A program made the translations under genes and the position numbers. From assembly GCA_016721465.1 (NCBI GenBank), contig JADKIA010000008.1:62001-126000 (forward strand): a stretch of 64,000 bases of DNA, read 5' to 3'. The notes beneath the pieces were generated by a model, which had not been told where the DNA came from, did not search any database, and was given only the letters and a program-made list of their open reading frames with translations. This document shows, one piece after another, positions 1 to 8,359 of this stretch (within the stretch, counting starts at the first letter, position 1; each line of letters opens with the position of its first letter). The stretch comes from Ideonella sp. Its GTDB lineage: Bacteria > Pseudomonadota > Gammaproteobacteria > Burkholderiales > Burkholderiaceae_C.

Positions 1-594
1 AAGCGCGGCAAGCCGCTTGTCGAATCCCCGTCGGTTGAGCACACCCGTCAGCGGGTCGAGCAGCACCTCGTCGCGTGCGCGAACGAGGTCGGTGCGCAGC
101 CGCTCTATCTCGATCTGCCCCTCGCGAATCTGCTGCACCAGCGCGGCCGTGGAGCCCTTCATCGCCTGTGCGCCCGCTGACGCACCGCTGAGCAAGGCCG
201 GCAAGTCGCCCGACGCCGCCTGCGCCAGGGCCACGGCCAGTTTGTCGATCTGCGCGCCGAAGCTGCCGGCTGAGTCACCCGTGCGCGATGCGTTGGCGGC
301 CACACCCGACATCACACGCTGCATTTCGGTGTTGATCTGCTGCACCGCATCCAGGTCCGGGTCCGCGACGTGCTCGCGGTGCAGGCGCAGCATCGCTTCG
401 TCACCCAGTCTCGCTTTCGCGCGCAGGCACGCATCGATGGCCTGGCTCAGCCCGGCATTCATGCCTGCGGCGTACTCGTACCAGACGCTGAAGGTGACCG
501 GGTTGCAGCACGCCTCGTGCTGCCCGATGTGGCCCAACGCCGCGCGCAGCACCTCGGCGCAGCGCTCCCTGGACTGGGTGTAGCGGATGATCAT
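1..594 (-). CDS. GGDEF-family diguanylate cyclase, N-terminal part (cut by left window edge)
   Basis: This is the start of a GGDEF protein read right to left; about 198 residues are visible. The N-terminal region has the typical soluble helical segment of this family (RYTQSRERCAEVLR, then VTFSVWYEYAAGMN). Near the window edge comes the usual entry into a GGDEF domain, a coiled stretch followed by DPLTGVLNRRGFDKRL at about residues 180-195. The catalytic GG(D/E)EF motif would lie outside the window, so activity cannot be judged. The only usable ATG in frame is at 594, one base after the stop of the GGDEF-EAL gene, so it is the last visible gene of the c-di-GMP operon. By family it would make c-di-GMP from two GTP in the cytoplasm. 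The DPLTGV-LNRRGF entry makes the family assignment good. Confidence 0.85.
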   Translation of the reverse strand, partial: MIIRYTQSRERCAEVLRAALGHIGQHEACCNPVTFSVWYEYAAGMNAGLSQAIDACLRAKARLGDEAMLRLHREHVADPDLDAVQQINTEMQRVMSGVAANASRTGDSAGSFGAQIDKLAVALAQAASGDLPALLSGASAGAQAMKGSTAALVQQIREGQIEIERLRTDLVRARDEVLLDPLTGVLNRRGFDKRLAAL

Positions 595-595
595 G

Positions 596-2779
596 TCATC
601 GAACGACCGTCAGCCGCCGCTGGGTTGCGCTGCAGTCGTCGCCACCAGCCGGGCCGGCAGTGCCCAGCGCCCAGTGCCGCGACAACAGGGCCGGGATGTC
701 GTCAGCCGACACCGGCCGACTGAAGTAGTAGCCCTGCAGGGAGTCGCAGGCCATGGCTTTCAGGGCGCGGGCCTGCTCGACGCTCTCCACGCCCTCGGCC
801 GTCACGCGCATGCCCAGGCTGCGCGCCATCGCCAGCACGGCGCGCACGATGGCTTCGCTTTCGCCGCCCTCGAGCAGGCCAGTGACGAAGCAGCGGTCGA
901 CCTTGATGTGGCTGATCGGCATGCGCGTCAGATAGGCCAGCGACGAGTAGCCGGTGCCGAAGTCATCCAGGGCAATGCGAACACCATGAGCGCGCAAGGC
1001 TTGCAGTGCCGCGCGTGTGGCCACCGAGTTCTCCATCAGCGCGCTTTCGGTGACCTCGAGTTCCAGGTGCTGCGGCGCCAGGCCGGCCTTCGCCAGCGCC
1101 TGCATCACCATGCGCGGCAGGTCCGGCGTGCCGAACTGCAGCGGCGAGAGGTTCACGGCGATGCTGACCGACAGCCCTGCCTTGTGCCAACACGCTGCCT
1201 GGACGCTGGCGGTCTCCAGCACCCAGTTGCCGATGCGCTCGATGAGGCCGTTTTCCTCGGCCAGGGGGATGAATTCCAGCGGCGACACCAAGCCGCGTGT
1301 CGGATGATTCCAGCGGATCAGCGCCTCGACCGAGTAGATGCGCCCGCTGACCACGTCGACCTGCGGTTGGTAGACCAGGTGGAACTCGTTGCGGCCGAGC
1401 GCCGCGCGCAAGTGCGCGTCGAGTTCCAGGCGCTGCAGGATCTCCCGGGTGAGCGAGGCACTGTAGACCTGCGCGTTGTCGCGGCCCGAGTTCTTGGCGT
1501 GGTACATCGCCGTGTCGGCGTGCTTGAGCAGGGTCACCCCGTCTGCACCGTCTTCGGGGTACAGCGCGATGCCGATGCTGGTGGACAGCATGACATCGCG
1601 GCCGTCGACCACGAAGGGCTTGCGCATCAGCTTGCCGATGCGCTGCGCGACCGCCACCGCGTCGTCAGGGTGTTCAATGTTGAGCAGCAGCGCGGTGAAT
1701 TCGTCGCCCCCCAGGCGGGCGAGTTCGAGTTTGGGGTCGGCGCGATCGAAGTCGCCGAAGCCCGTCGGGCGTGACAACAGGTCGGCGGGGCGCAAGCCAT
1801 CGCGCAGCCGGTCGGCGGCCCACTGCAGGATCAGGTCCCCAGTGGCATGGCCCAGGGTGTCGTTGACGGTCTTGAAACCGTCCAGGTCCATGAACAGGAC
1901 GGCCAGCTTCTCGCTTTGTTGTCCGGAGCGCAGGATTTCGCGGTCGACCCGGTCAAGGAAGGACTGCCGGTTGGGCAGGCCGGTCAGGCTGTCGTAGTAG
2001 GCCAGACGCGCGACGTGCGCCTCGGCCACCTTGCGCGCGGTGATGTCGCGCGACAAGACGATGAAACGCGGCTTTTCGCCTGCGTTCACGCTCTTGCGCG
2101 ACACCGACATCTCGAACCAGGTGCTGCCCACGGCGAGCTGCAATTCGATCTGAGCGCCGCTCGAGAAGCCGTTCTCGAGCGCACTGTGCAGGGCCGCCAT
2201 GCACACCTCGGCCGCCGCAGGCGGCATCACTTCGGCCACCGTTCTGCCGATCAGTGTTTCGGCGGGCGCGGCCAGCAGGTCGGCGCGCGGCGCGCGGTAG
2301 TCGAGGTAGCGCCCATCGATGTCCACCTCGAACAACAGGTCGGGAATCGCGTTCAATACCGCGGCATTGCGGGCTTCGGCCGCGCGCAAGTCCAGCATGG
2401 CCTGGTGGCTGCGGAAGATGTAACGCACACGGTGGCCCAAAAGGGCCCAGTGCACCGGCTTGGCGATGAAGTCGGTGGCGCCGTGCTGATAGGCTGTCTC
2501 GACCGAGGCCACGTCGTCCATGCCCGTCACCATCACGATCGGCAGCAGCGGCCCGGCTTCTGCGCGCAGGATGGCGCAGACCTCGTGACCGCCGAGGTCG
2601 GGCATGTCGACGTCGAGCATCACAAGATCGCAGGGATCGCTGCGAAACTGACGCAAGGCGTCCTGGCCACCCTCGGCCATGCGCACGTCGAAACCGGCCT
2701 TGCGCAGCGCGGCACGCATGACCATGCGTGCATCGGCGTCGTCGTCGACGACCAGGATCGTGTAGCGACGTTCTGTCAT
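596..2779 (-). CDS. Response regulator with PAS, GGDEF and EAL domains (c-di-GMP turnover)
   Basis: The protein has 727 residues. An N-terminal receiver (about 5-125, VVDDDADARM and the phospho-acceptor D in VMLDVDMPDLGG) is followed by a PAS domain (about 140-260), a GGDEF domain with intact LGGDEF near residue 357, and an EAL domain from about 465. EAL-type catalytic marks are present: VEALIRW, VNLSPLQF, ELEVTESALM, ALDDFGTGYSSL, the lysine in HIKVDR, and AEGVES. It could therefore both make and degrade c-di-GMP; with a complete EAL signature, phosphodiesterase activity is likely. No clear RxxD inhibitory site precedes GGDEF. The start at 2779 overlaps the stop of the upstream hybrid kinase by four bases (ATGA). 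That makes it the probable phosphorelay partner of that kinase, whose own Hpt domain could feed this receiver. A longer reading frame extends upstream but there it only shadows the kinase gene. Confidence 0.92.
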   Translation of the reverse strand: MTERRYTILVVDDDADARMVMRAALRKAGFDVRMAEGGQDALRQFRSDPCDLVMLDVDMPDLGGHEVCAILRAEAGPLLPIVMVTGMDDVASVETAYQHGATDFIAKPVHWALLGHRVRYIFRSHQAMLDLRAAEARNAAVLNAIPDLLFEVDIDGRYLDYRAPRADLLAAPAETLIGRTVAEVMPPAAAEVCMAALHSALENGFSSGAQIELQLAVGSTWFEMSVSRKSVNAGEKPRFIVLSRDITARKVAEAHVARLAYYDSLTGLPNRQSFLDRVDREILRSGQQSEKLAVLFMDLDGFKTVNDTLGHATGDLILQWAADRLRDGLRPADLLSRPTGFGDFDRADPKLELARLGGDEFTALLLNIEHPDDAVAVAQRIGKLMRKPFVVDGRDVMLSTSIGIALYPEDGADGVTLLKHADTAMYHAKNSGRDNAQVYSASLTREILQRLELDAHLRAALGRNEFHLVYQPQVDVVSGRIYSVEALIRWNHPTRGLVSPLEFIPLAEENGLIERIGNWVLETASVQAACWHKAGLSVSIAVNLSPLQFGTPDLPRMVMQALAKAGLAPQHLELEVTESALMENSVATRAALQALRAHGVRIALDDFGTGYSSLAYLTRMPISHIKVDRCFVTGLLEGGESEAIVRAVLAMARSLGMRVTAEGVESVEQARALKAMACDSLQGYYFSRPVSADDIPALLSRHWALGTAGPAGGDDCSATQRRLTVVR

Positions 2780-5541
2780 GCGGTCTCTGCCAGCAATTCG
2801 CGCAGTTCGAGCAGCGCCCGCTGCTGTTCGCGCCGGGTCGGCTCGAGCAGGCTGCGGGCGTCGTCGATCCGCCCCTCGCGCCCGCACTTCTCGAGCTCGC
2901 GGTAGCAGCCCGCCAGCGCGTCGGCACCCAGGTTGGCGGCGCTCGACTTCAGCGAGTGCGCGGCCTGCGCCCAGGCCTTGGCATTGCCCTCGGCCAGCGC
3001 GGCGGCCACACGCTCCAGGTTGCCATCGGCAGATTTCAGGAACGAGCTGACGAGCTGGGTGACCAGTTCGGTGCTGCCCGGTTCGTCGAGTTCGCGCAGG
3101 GTCTCGATGGCCGCGGGGTTGATGGCCGGCCCGGACCCGTCGTTGCGCGCAGCGGCCCCCGGCGAAACGGCTGCAGGCGGCGAGGCCACCACGTCGCCGC
3201 TGCCTCGCAACCAACCCGCCAGCGTGGCGTGCAGGGCGGCCAGGGTGTAGGGCTTGGCCAGGAAGGCGTTCATGCCAGCGTCCAGGCAGATCTGTTCGTC
3301 ACCCTGCATGGCGTTGGCCGTCAGCGCGACGATTGGCAAGTTCAGGCCGCGGCCGGCGGGCAGGGCCCGGATGGCGGCCGTGGCCTGGTAGCCGTCCATC
3401 ACCGGCATCTGGCAGTCCATCAGCACGAGATCGAAGTCGGTTTCGCGCACCTGGTCGACAGCCTCCGCGCCGTCGTTGGCCAGCTGCCACTGCAGCCCGA
3501 GTTTGCCCAGCATGGCTTTGGCCACGCCCTGGTTGATGGGGTTGTCTTCGACCAGCAGGACACGGCCCTGCAGCCTGCGCACCGGCGTTTCCGGCAGCGG
3601 CCGCGGCGGCACATCGACCGGTACGGCCGCCAGCACACCCGTCACTGCGCGCTGCAGGTCGGCGCGGCGGATCGGCTTGTTCAGGTAGCGCAGGATGCCC
3701 GCCTGGGCGCGCGTGCGCTCGTCGGCGTTGGCGTAGGTGGAACTCAGCATCATCAGCCGCGTGCGCGCCAGCGCCGGCTCGGTCTGGATCTGCTGGGCCA
3801 GCTGCAGGCCGTCCATGCCCGGCATGTGCATGTCCAGCACCGCCAGATCGAACGCCCTGCCGGCTGCCGCCGCTGCGGCCATGGCCTGCAACGCGGGCGT
3901 GCCGCCGTCGACGCAGTGCACCCGCATCTGCCAGCCCTGCAACTGCTGCTGCAGGATGCTGCGGTTGGTCTGGTTGTCGTCGACCACCAGCACCCGCACG
4001 TCGTGCAAGCCGCTCACGTCCATCGGGACCGGCACCGAAGAACGCGCCGGCGGCAGCTGCAGGTCGATGATGAACTTCGACCCCACGCCCGGCGCACTCT
4101 CGACGTGGATGCGTCCGCCCATCAGCGACAGCAGGCGTCGGCAGATGGCCAGGCCGAGGCCGGTGCCACCGTACTGGCGTGTGGTGGAGCCATCGGCCTG
4201 CGAGAAGTGCTCGAAGATCTTCTCGCGTGCTTCGGGCGCGATGCCGATGCCGGTGTCTTCGACGCTGATGCGCACCGCCGCCTCGCCACCGCTGTCGACC
4301 GCGGCCGGCGCCAGCAGCGCGACGCGCACCACCACTTCGCCCTCCTCGGTGAACTTGATGGCGTTGCCCACCAGGTTCGAGACCACCTGGCGCAAGCGGA
4401 ACGGGTCACCGCGCTGCAGAAGAGGCGCATCGTTGGGCGTGAACTCCACCGCCAGCTCGAGGCCTTTGGCCTCGGCCGGCTGCGCGAACATCGCCACGGC
4501 CTCTTCGACTGCGTCGACCAGGCTGAAGTCGACGGCTTCCAGTTCCAGGTGCCCCGACTCGATCTTGGAGAAGTCCAGGATGTCGTTGATAACACCCAAC
4601 AAGTGACGGCCGGACGTCTGAACCGCTTCGGCCCAGGCGCGCTGTTGCGGCTGCAGTTCGCTGTCGATGAGCAGTTCGTTCATGCCCAGCACGCCGTTCA
4701 TCGGCGTGCGGATCTCGTGGCTCATGGTGGCCAGGAATTCGCTCTTGGCCTGGCTGGCGGCCTCGGCGGCCTCCTTGGCGAACTGAAGCTGCGCGGTGCG
4801 CGCAGCCACCTCCTCCTCCAGGTGGTCACGGTGGGCAGCCAGGCGCGCGTCGCGTTCGTCGATCTGTTCGAGCATGACGTTGAAGCCACGGCCCAGCGCG
4901 TCGAGCTCAGCGACCCGGCTGCGCTGCGCGCGCACGCTGTAGTCGCCTTCATCCGACACATGCGCCATCAACCCGTTCAAGCTGTCCAGCGGTTGCAGGA
5001 TGCTCGCGTTCAGGCGCCGCAGCAGGAATCTGCTGGCAACCAGGGCCAGCATCGCAGCCAATATCGTGGCCGTCACTTGCCAGGCGGTCTGCCGGTACAG
5101 GCTGGCCAGGCCGACCTTCAGCACCAGCCGGCCGGTGATCTCAGGCACGGCGCCCACGGGCTGCGCCACCATCAGAGACGCCGGTTGAATCAACAGATCG
5201 GTCGCACTGTCTTCGACTGTCTCAAGCGACGCTGCGGCGTCGCGCCGATAGGCGGCAAACGGCTTGCCGTCCGCGCCGAAGAGCGCGGCGGCCTGGATGT
5301 CGGGCGCGTTGCGCAAGGACTGCAGCAACTCGCGCGCCGCCTTGGCGTCACCGAAGGCGAGCGCCGCGGCGGCGTTCTCCGACAGCACGCGCGCCTGCAC
5401 GCGGCTGGCATCGGCCAGCGCCCACAGGCCCAGGCTGAAACTGCTGATGACGACCACCAGCGCCACCAGGCCCACCGCCACGGCCAGCGCCAGGCCATTG
5501 ATCCGGCGCAGCAACTGACCCAGCGCAATGTGCGGCGTCAC
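2776..5541 (-). CDS. Hybrid sensor histidine kinase (CHASE8-like sensor, HAMP, HisKA, HATPase, two receivers, Hpt)
   Basis: The protein has 921 residues and sits in the inner membrane. The first membrane helix is at about 12-35, a short periplasmic sensor follows (ARVLSENAAAALAFGD, as in CHASE8 sensors), and a second helix lies near 147-170. HAMP and a coiled segment lead to HisKA with the phospho-histidine in SHEIRTPMNG (about 273) and an HATPase with the GTGLGLAI box. Two receivers follow: the first has VVDDNQTNRS and LAVLDMHMPGMDG, the second has VEDNPINQ and LVLMDCQMPVMDG. A C-terminal Hpt has its histidine in AAHSLKSSA (about 860). All phosphorelay residues are present. The GTG start at 5541 overlaps the yfiR stop by four bases; the longer open frame upstream only shadows yfiR. 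It probably reads the state of the YfiR-like protein or the TonB receptors and signals to the GGDEF-EAL regulator. That link is inferred from coupling. Confidence 0.92.
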   Translation of the reverse strand: MTPHIALGQLLRRINGLALAVAVGLVALVVVISSFSLGLWALADASRVQARVLSENAAAALAFGDAKAARELLQSLRNAPDIQAAALFGADGKPFAAYRRDAAASLETVEDSATDLLIQPASLMVAQPVGAVPEITGRLVLKVGLASLYRQTAWQVTATILAAMLALVASRFLLRRLNASILQPLDSLNGLMAHVSDEGDYSVRAQRSRVAELDALGRGFNVMLEQIDERDARLAAHRDHLEEEVAARTAQLQFAKEAAEAASQAKSEFLATMSHEIRTPMNGVLGMNELLIDSELQPQQRAWAEAVQTSGRHLLGVINDILDFSKIESGHLELEAVDFSLVDAVEEAVAMFAQPAEAKGLELAVEFTPNDAPLLQRGDPFRLRQVVSNLVGNAIKFTEEGEVVVRVALLAPAAVDSGGEAAVRISVEDTGIGIAPEAREKIFEHFSQADGSTTRQYGGTGLGLAICRRLLSLMGGRIHVESAPGVGSKFIIDLQLPPARSSVPVPMDVSGLHDVRVLVVDDNQTNRSILQQQLQGWQMRVHCVDGGTPALQAMAAAAAAGRAFDLAVLDMHMPGMDGLQLAQQIQTEPALARTRLMMLSSTYANADERTRAQAGILRYLNKPIRRADLQRAVTGVLAAVPVDVPPRPLPETPVRRLQGRVLLVEDNPINQGVAKAMLGKLGLQWQLANDGAEAVDQVRETDFDLVLMDCQMPVMDGYQATAAIRALPAGRGLNLPIVALTANAMQGDEQICLDAGMNAFLAKPYTLAALHATLAGWLRGSGDVVASPPAAVSPGAAARNDGSGPAINPAAIETLRELDEPGSTELVTQLVSSFLKSADGNLERVAAALAEGNAKAWAQAAHSLKSSAANLGADALAGCYRELEKCGREGRIDDARSLLEPTRREQQRALLELRELLAETA

Positions 5542-6077
5542 TGCTGCACCTCCGTGGCCAGGCGCAACAGCTTCGAGCTCAGGTTGAGTCCGGCGCTGCG
5601 CGCGACCTGCAGATTGGCCTCGAAGCTGACCTTGCCCTGCGCAACGCCCATGTTCAGCGCCACGCCCTGGCGCATGGCACCGGGGCTGTCGGCCAGGGTG
5701 AGCGTGGACTGGCCCTTGAGGCTTTCCAGGATGTTCGGCAGGCTGCCCATCACCGACGCGGCAATGAAGACCGCCTGGCAGTTCTTGAGCGACTCGCCGG
5801 TGGCCTTGCGGTGCAGGGCGATGCTGCGGCCGACCACCGCCTTGCCTTGCAGCCCGTCGATCTCGGCGCCGAACGGATCCTTGCCGTAGATGCACAGGTT
5901 CAGCGTGTTGCCAGTGGCGGCGGGCCATTCGGTGAACAACATGAAGTTGTAGACAAAGGCGGACTTCAGCCGGTATTCGGGCAGGTCGTCGGCGCGCGCA
6001 CCGGTCGCGAACAGCAGCAAGGTGGCCAGCCACAGCGCCGCCATCACCTCTGTCACCTCGCGGGCAGGCGATTTCAT
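5538..6077 (-). CDS. YfiR family periplasmic regulator (DUF4154)
   Basis: The protein has 179 residues. A signal peptide (WLATLLLFATGARA) is followed by the family opening LPEYRLKSAFVYNFMLFTEWP and the core LNLCIYGKDPFG and NCQAVFIAASVMGSLPNIL. YfiR proteins are small periplasmic proteins; the founding member in Pseudomonas represses the membrane diguanylate cyclase YfiN. Here the partner is a hybrid kinase encoded immediately downstream, which suggests the periplasmic signal is read by that kinase rather than by a YfiN. The ATG at 6077 overlaps the stop of the small exported-protein gene (ATGA). The start was set here because the longer frame upstream lacks a signal peptide and overlaps its neighbour completely. 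The match to the family is clear; the ligand is unknown. Confidence 0.9.
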   Translation of the reverse strand: MKSPAREVTEVMAALWLATLLLFATGARADDLPEYRLKSAFVYNFMLFTEWPAATGNTLNLCIYGKDPFGAEIDGLQGKAVVGRSIALHRKATGESLKNCQAVFIAASVMGSLPNILESLKGQSTLTLADSPGAMRQGVALNMGVAQGKVSFEANLQVARSAGLNLSSKLLRLATEVQQ

Positions 6078-6328
6078 GTGATGCGCCTTTCTGCGGCCAT
6101 GGGTGAGGTCATCGGGGCGCCCGACCGCAGACGCGGGGCCGAGGCGGGACCGGAGATCTCCAGGCGCAGCAGTTCTTCCAGCGGCAGCCGCAGCAGATGC
6201 GACAGGCTGATCGGGTAGGCCGCCCCTGGCAGCGCCAGTGCCAGCGCCAGCAGGCAGCGCGGCAGCGCGTGGGGCAACAGTCGCTGCCGATTGCGGCAAG
6301 GGAGCGTGAGAGCAGGGCTGATCGACAT
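6074..6328 (-). CDS. Small exported protein with a receptor-like SLEELL motif
   Basis: The predicted product is 84 residues, not recognised as a named family. It has an N-terminal export signal (RCLLALALALPGAAYP). After it comes ISLSHLLRLPLEELLRLEIS, which resembles the first mature residues of the two TonB receptors just upstream (LTTLSLEQLLQLTVVGAS and LTSLSLESLMELTVVGAS). The rest is short and basic. It starts seven bases after the receptor stop and ends in a four-base overlap with yfiR, so its place in a fully coupled operon supports real translation. It may be a receptor-derived remnant, or a periplasmic adaptor that mimics the receptor N-terminus. Both are inference; similarity is restricted to about 18 residues. 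Confidence 0.6.
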   Translation of the reverse strand: MSISPALTLPCRNRQRLLPHALPRCLLALALALPGAAYPISLSHLLRLPLEELLRLEISGPASAPRLRSGAPMTSPMAAERRIT

Positions 6329-6335
6329 CGGGAGT

Positions 6336-8354
6336 TCAGAATTTACAGATCAGTTGCGCGCGGACGCTGCGGCCATCCTGCTCGAGCGCGTTTTGCCAGT
6401 TGGTCTTGGCGCCGGGCTGCGCGTAGCGCTTGTCAAGCAGGTTGTGGATGCTCAATGACAGCTCCAAGCCCTTGGCAAGGGCCGCTGTGCTCAGAGTCAG
6501 GTTCGACACCGCGTAGCCACCGAGCCGACTGCCGTCGACGCTGAGGCGCCGAGCGTCATAACGCCATTCGTAGCCGGCGTGCAGTCCCAGCCACGGCAGA
6601 GGCGAGGACGCATTGAGCTTGCCCAGCAGCTTGGGAGAGTTCAGCAGGCCTTCGCCGTGGGCATACGCCGCGCTCTGCAGCGATACGCTGCCGCGCAGCC
6701 GGGCGCCCTGGGACCAGGTCTTGTCGGCCGACAACTCCAGCCCGCGCGCCTTGACGGCGTCGCCTGACTGGTACTGCGTCAGGCCGCTGGCGGTATCGGT
6801 GATTTGCGTGATGAGGTCGTGCAGCGTCCATTGGTACACCGAAGCGCGCAAGGTCAGATCGCTGCCGACGCGGTGGTCGACGACGAGTTCGAGCGTGTCG
6901 ATGCGTTCGCCGCGCAGCGACGGATTGGCCACAAACGCCACACCGTCGTAGTAGTCGTGCTCCAGCGTGTTGGGCGCACGGTGCGCGCGGCCGGACAGTG
7001 CCTTGAGCGTCGTCGCCGCGCTGGCCTGCCAGATCAACGCCGCGCGCGGGCTCGAGTGGGTTCCGGTGATGCTGTTTCGATCCATCCGCAGGCCCAGCGT
7101 GGCCGTCAGCGAATCGGCCACCTGCCACTCGTCCTGTGCGTACACACCGATGCGGTAACCCGATCCCGGGATGTAGATGTCGTTGGCCGGGTTGGCAGCG
7201 TCGAGGATGGATTGGTTGTAGCGAACATTGTCCTGGGCTTCCACCCCAAACATCAGCTTGTGCCGCTCTATGACGGTGGACAACAGCCGGGCCTCTATGC
7301 CGTACCAGTTGCTTGTCTCCGGAAACGAAAGCGCGGTGCCTCCGTAGCTCAGCGTGCTTCGGTAGCGCTCCTCGCCGGCGAACAGCCTGCCCGACACCTG
7401 CAGCGCGCCGTCGAGAAACCGGCCCTGGTAGGCCAGTTGCCCCAGCGTGTAGCCGTCAGTCTGATACTGGCCCGGCACCAGCGGGTCCGACAGGTAGTTC
7501 GCGGCGGGGTCGTCCTTGCGGCGATCGGCGTGCATGAGGCCGAACGACCAATCACCGGCGGCTAGGCGCACGAACAGTTCCCTGTCCTTCTCGCCGTCCA
7601 ACCCGGTGGCCACGCCCGAAATACCGGCGGCGCCGAAGTCGTAGGTGCGGTCCTGTCCGCGCGAGCGCATGGCCGAGACAGACATCAGCACATCGAGGCC
7701 GTTGTCCAGCCGTCGACCCCAGCTCACGCGCCCTGCGCGCAGCGACTGCGGGCTCTGGCCCGCCAAAGCCAGTTCGCCGCCATCCAGATCGCTGCCTCGG
7801 CGGGTCACGATGTTGACGACGCCGAACATGGCGTTCTGGCCGTAGACGGCGCCGCCCGGGCCGGGGATGAATTCGATGCGCTCGACCAGGTCCATGTCCA
7901 GCGGCAACTGCTGACCCACGGGCCCACCGTCATAACCTGGATCGTTGGCGCGATTGCCGTCGATGGTGACGAGCACGCGCTTGGAATAGTCCCCCGGCAA
8001 GCCCAGGCCACGCGCGCCCAGGTACACGTACTGGCGGTCGTAGCTGGTGTAGACACCGGGCAGGCTGGCCAGCGCCTCGTCCAGCGTGCGCCAGCCAAAG
8101 GACCTGATCTCCTGCCGGGTGATGACGCTGACCGCGGCCGCCACCTCGCTTTGCTTCTGCTCGTACTTGGAGGCACCGACCACAGTGAGCTGGAGCAGCT
8201 GCTCGAGGCTCAGCGTGGTCAGGTCGTCTGCGGCAAGCACCGGGGCTGCGAAGGCCAGGCTCGCTGCTACCCAAAGCATCTGCAGCATCGGCGCATGCAA
8301 GCCACCGCACAGGCGCGAAGGCGCGCGATGGCTCATGCCTATCTCGGTTGTCAT
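6336..8354 (-). CDS. TonB-dependent outer membrane receptor, CirA-like (copy 1)
   Basis: About 672 residues with a signal peptide (AASLAFAAPVLAA). The mature start LTTLSLEQLLQLTVVGASKYEQKQSEVAAAVSVIT is typical of receptors of the colicin I receptor type. The plug follows (LASLPGVYTSYDRQYVYLGARG, then LVTIDGNR, ERIEFIPGPGGAVYGQNAMFGVVNIVT). The C-terminal barrel ends in VRAQLICKF, with the terminal phenylalanine expected for outer membrane insertion. It is closely related along its length to the receptor encoded just upstream. The substrate is not evident. The chosen start is ATG 8354; a TTG at 8363 would overlap the upstream stop by four bases and may be used for coupling. It precedes the small exported protein and the c-di-GMP genes in one operon. 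Confidence 0.92.
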   Translation of the reverse strand: MTTEIGMSHRAPSRLCGGLHAPMLQMLWVAASLAFAAPVLAADDLTTLSLEQLLQLTVVGASKYEQKQSEVAAAVSVITRQEIRSFGWRTLDEALASLPGVYTSYDRQYVYLGARGLGLPGDYSKRVLVTIDGNRANDPGYDGGPVGQQLPLDMDLVERIEFIPGPGGAVYGQNAMFGVVNIVTRRGSDLDGGELALAGQSPQSLRAGRVSWGRRLDNGLDVLMSVSAMRSRGQDRTYDFGAAGISGVATGLDGEKDRELFVRLAAGDWSFGLMHADRRKDDPAANYLSDPLVPGQYQTDGYTLGQLAYQGRFLDGALQVSGRLFAGEERYRSTLSYGGTALSFPETSNWYGIEARLLSTVIERHKLMFGVEAQDNVRYNQSILDAANPANDIYIPGSGYRIGVYAQDEWQVADSLTATLGLRMDRNSITGTHSSPRAALIWQASAATTLKALSGRAHRAPNTLEHDYYDGVAFVANPSLRGERIDTLELVVDHRVGSDLTLRASVYQWTLHDLITQITDTASGLTQYQSGDAVKARGLELSADKTWSQGARLRGSVSLQSAAYAHGEGLLNSPKLLGKLNASSPLPWLGLHAGYEWRYDARRLSVDGSRLGGYAVSNLTLSTAALAKGLELSLSIHNLLDKRYAQPGAKTNWQNALEQDGRSVRAQLICKF

Positions 8355-8359
8355 GTCAG

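Noticed and set aside
2728..5889. Plus-strand open frame of about 1050 codons
   Set aside because: It mirrors the hybrid kinase gene. The translation is rich in Arg, Gln, His and Val with no domain, while the minus strand has perfect kinase motifs. It is a codon-bias shadow of high-GC DNA.
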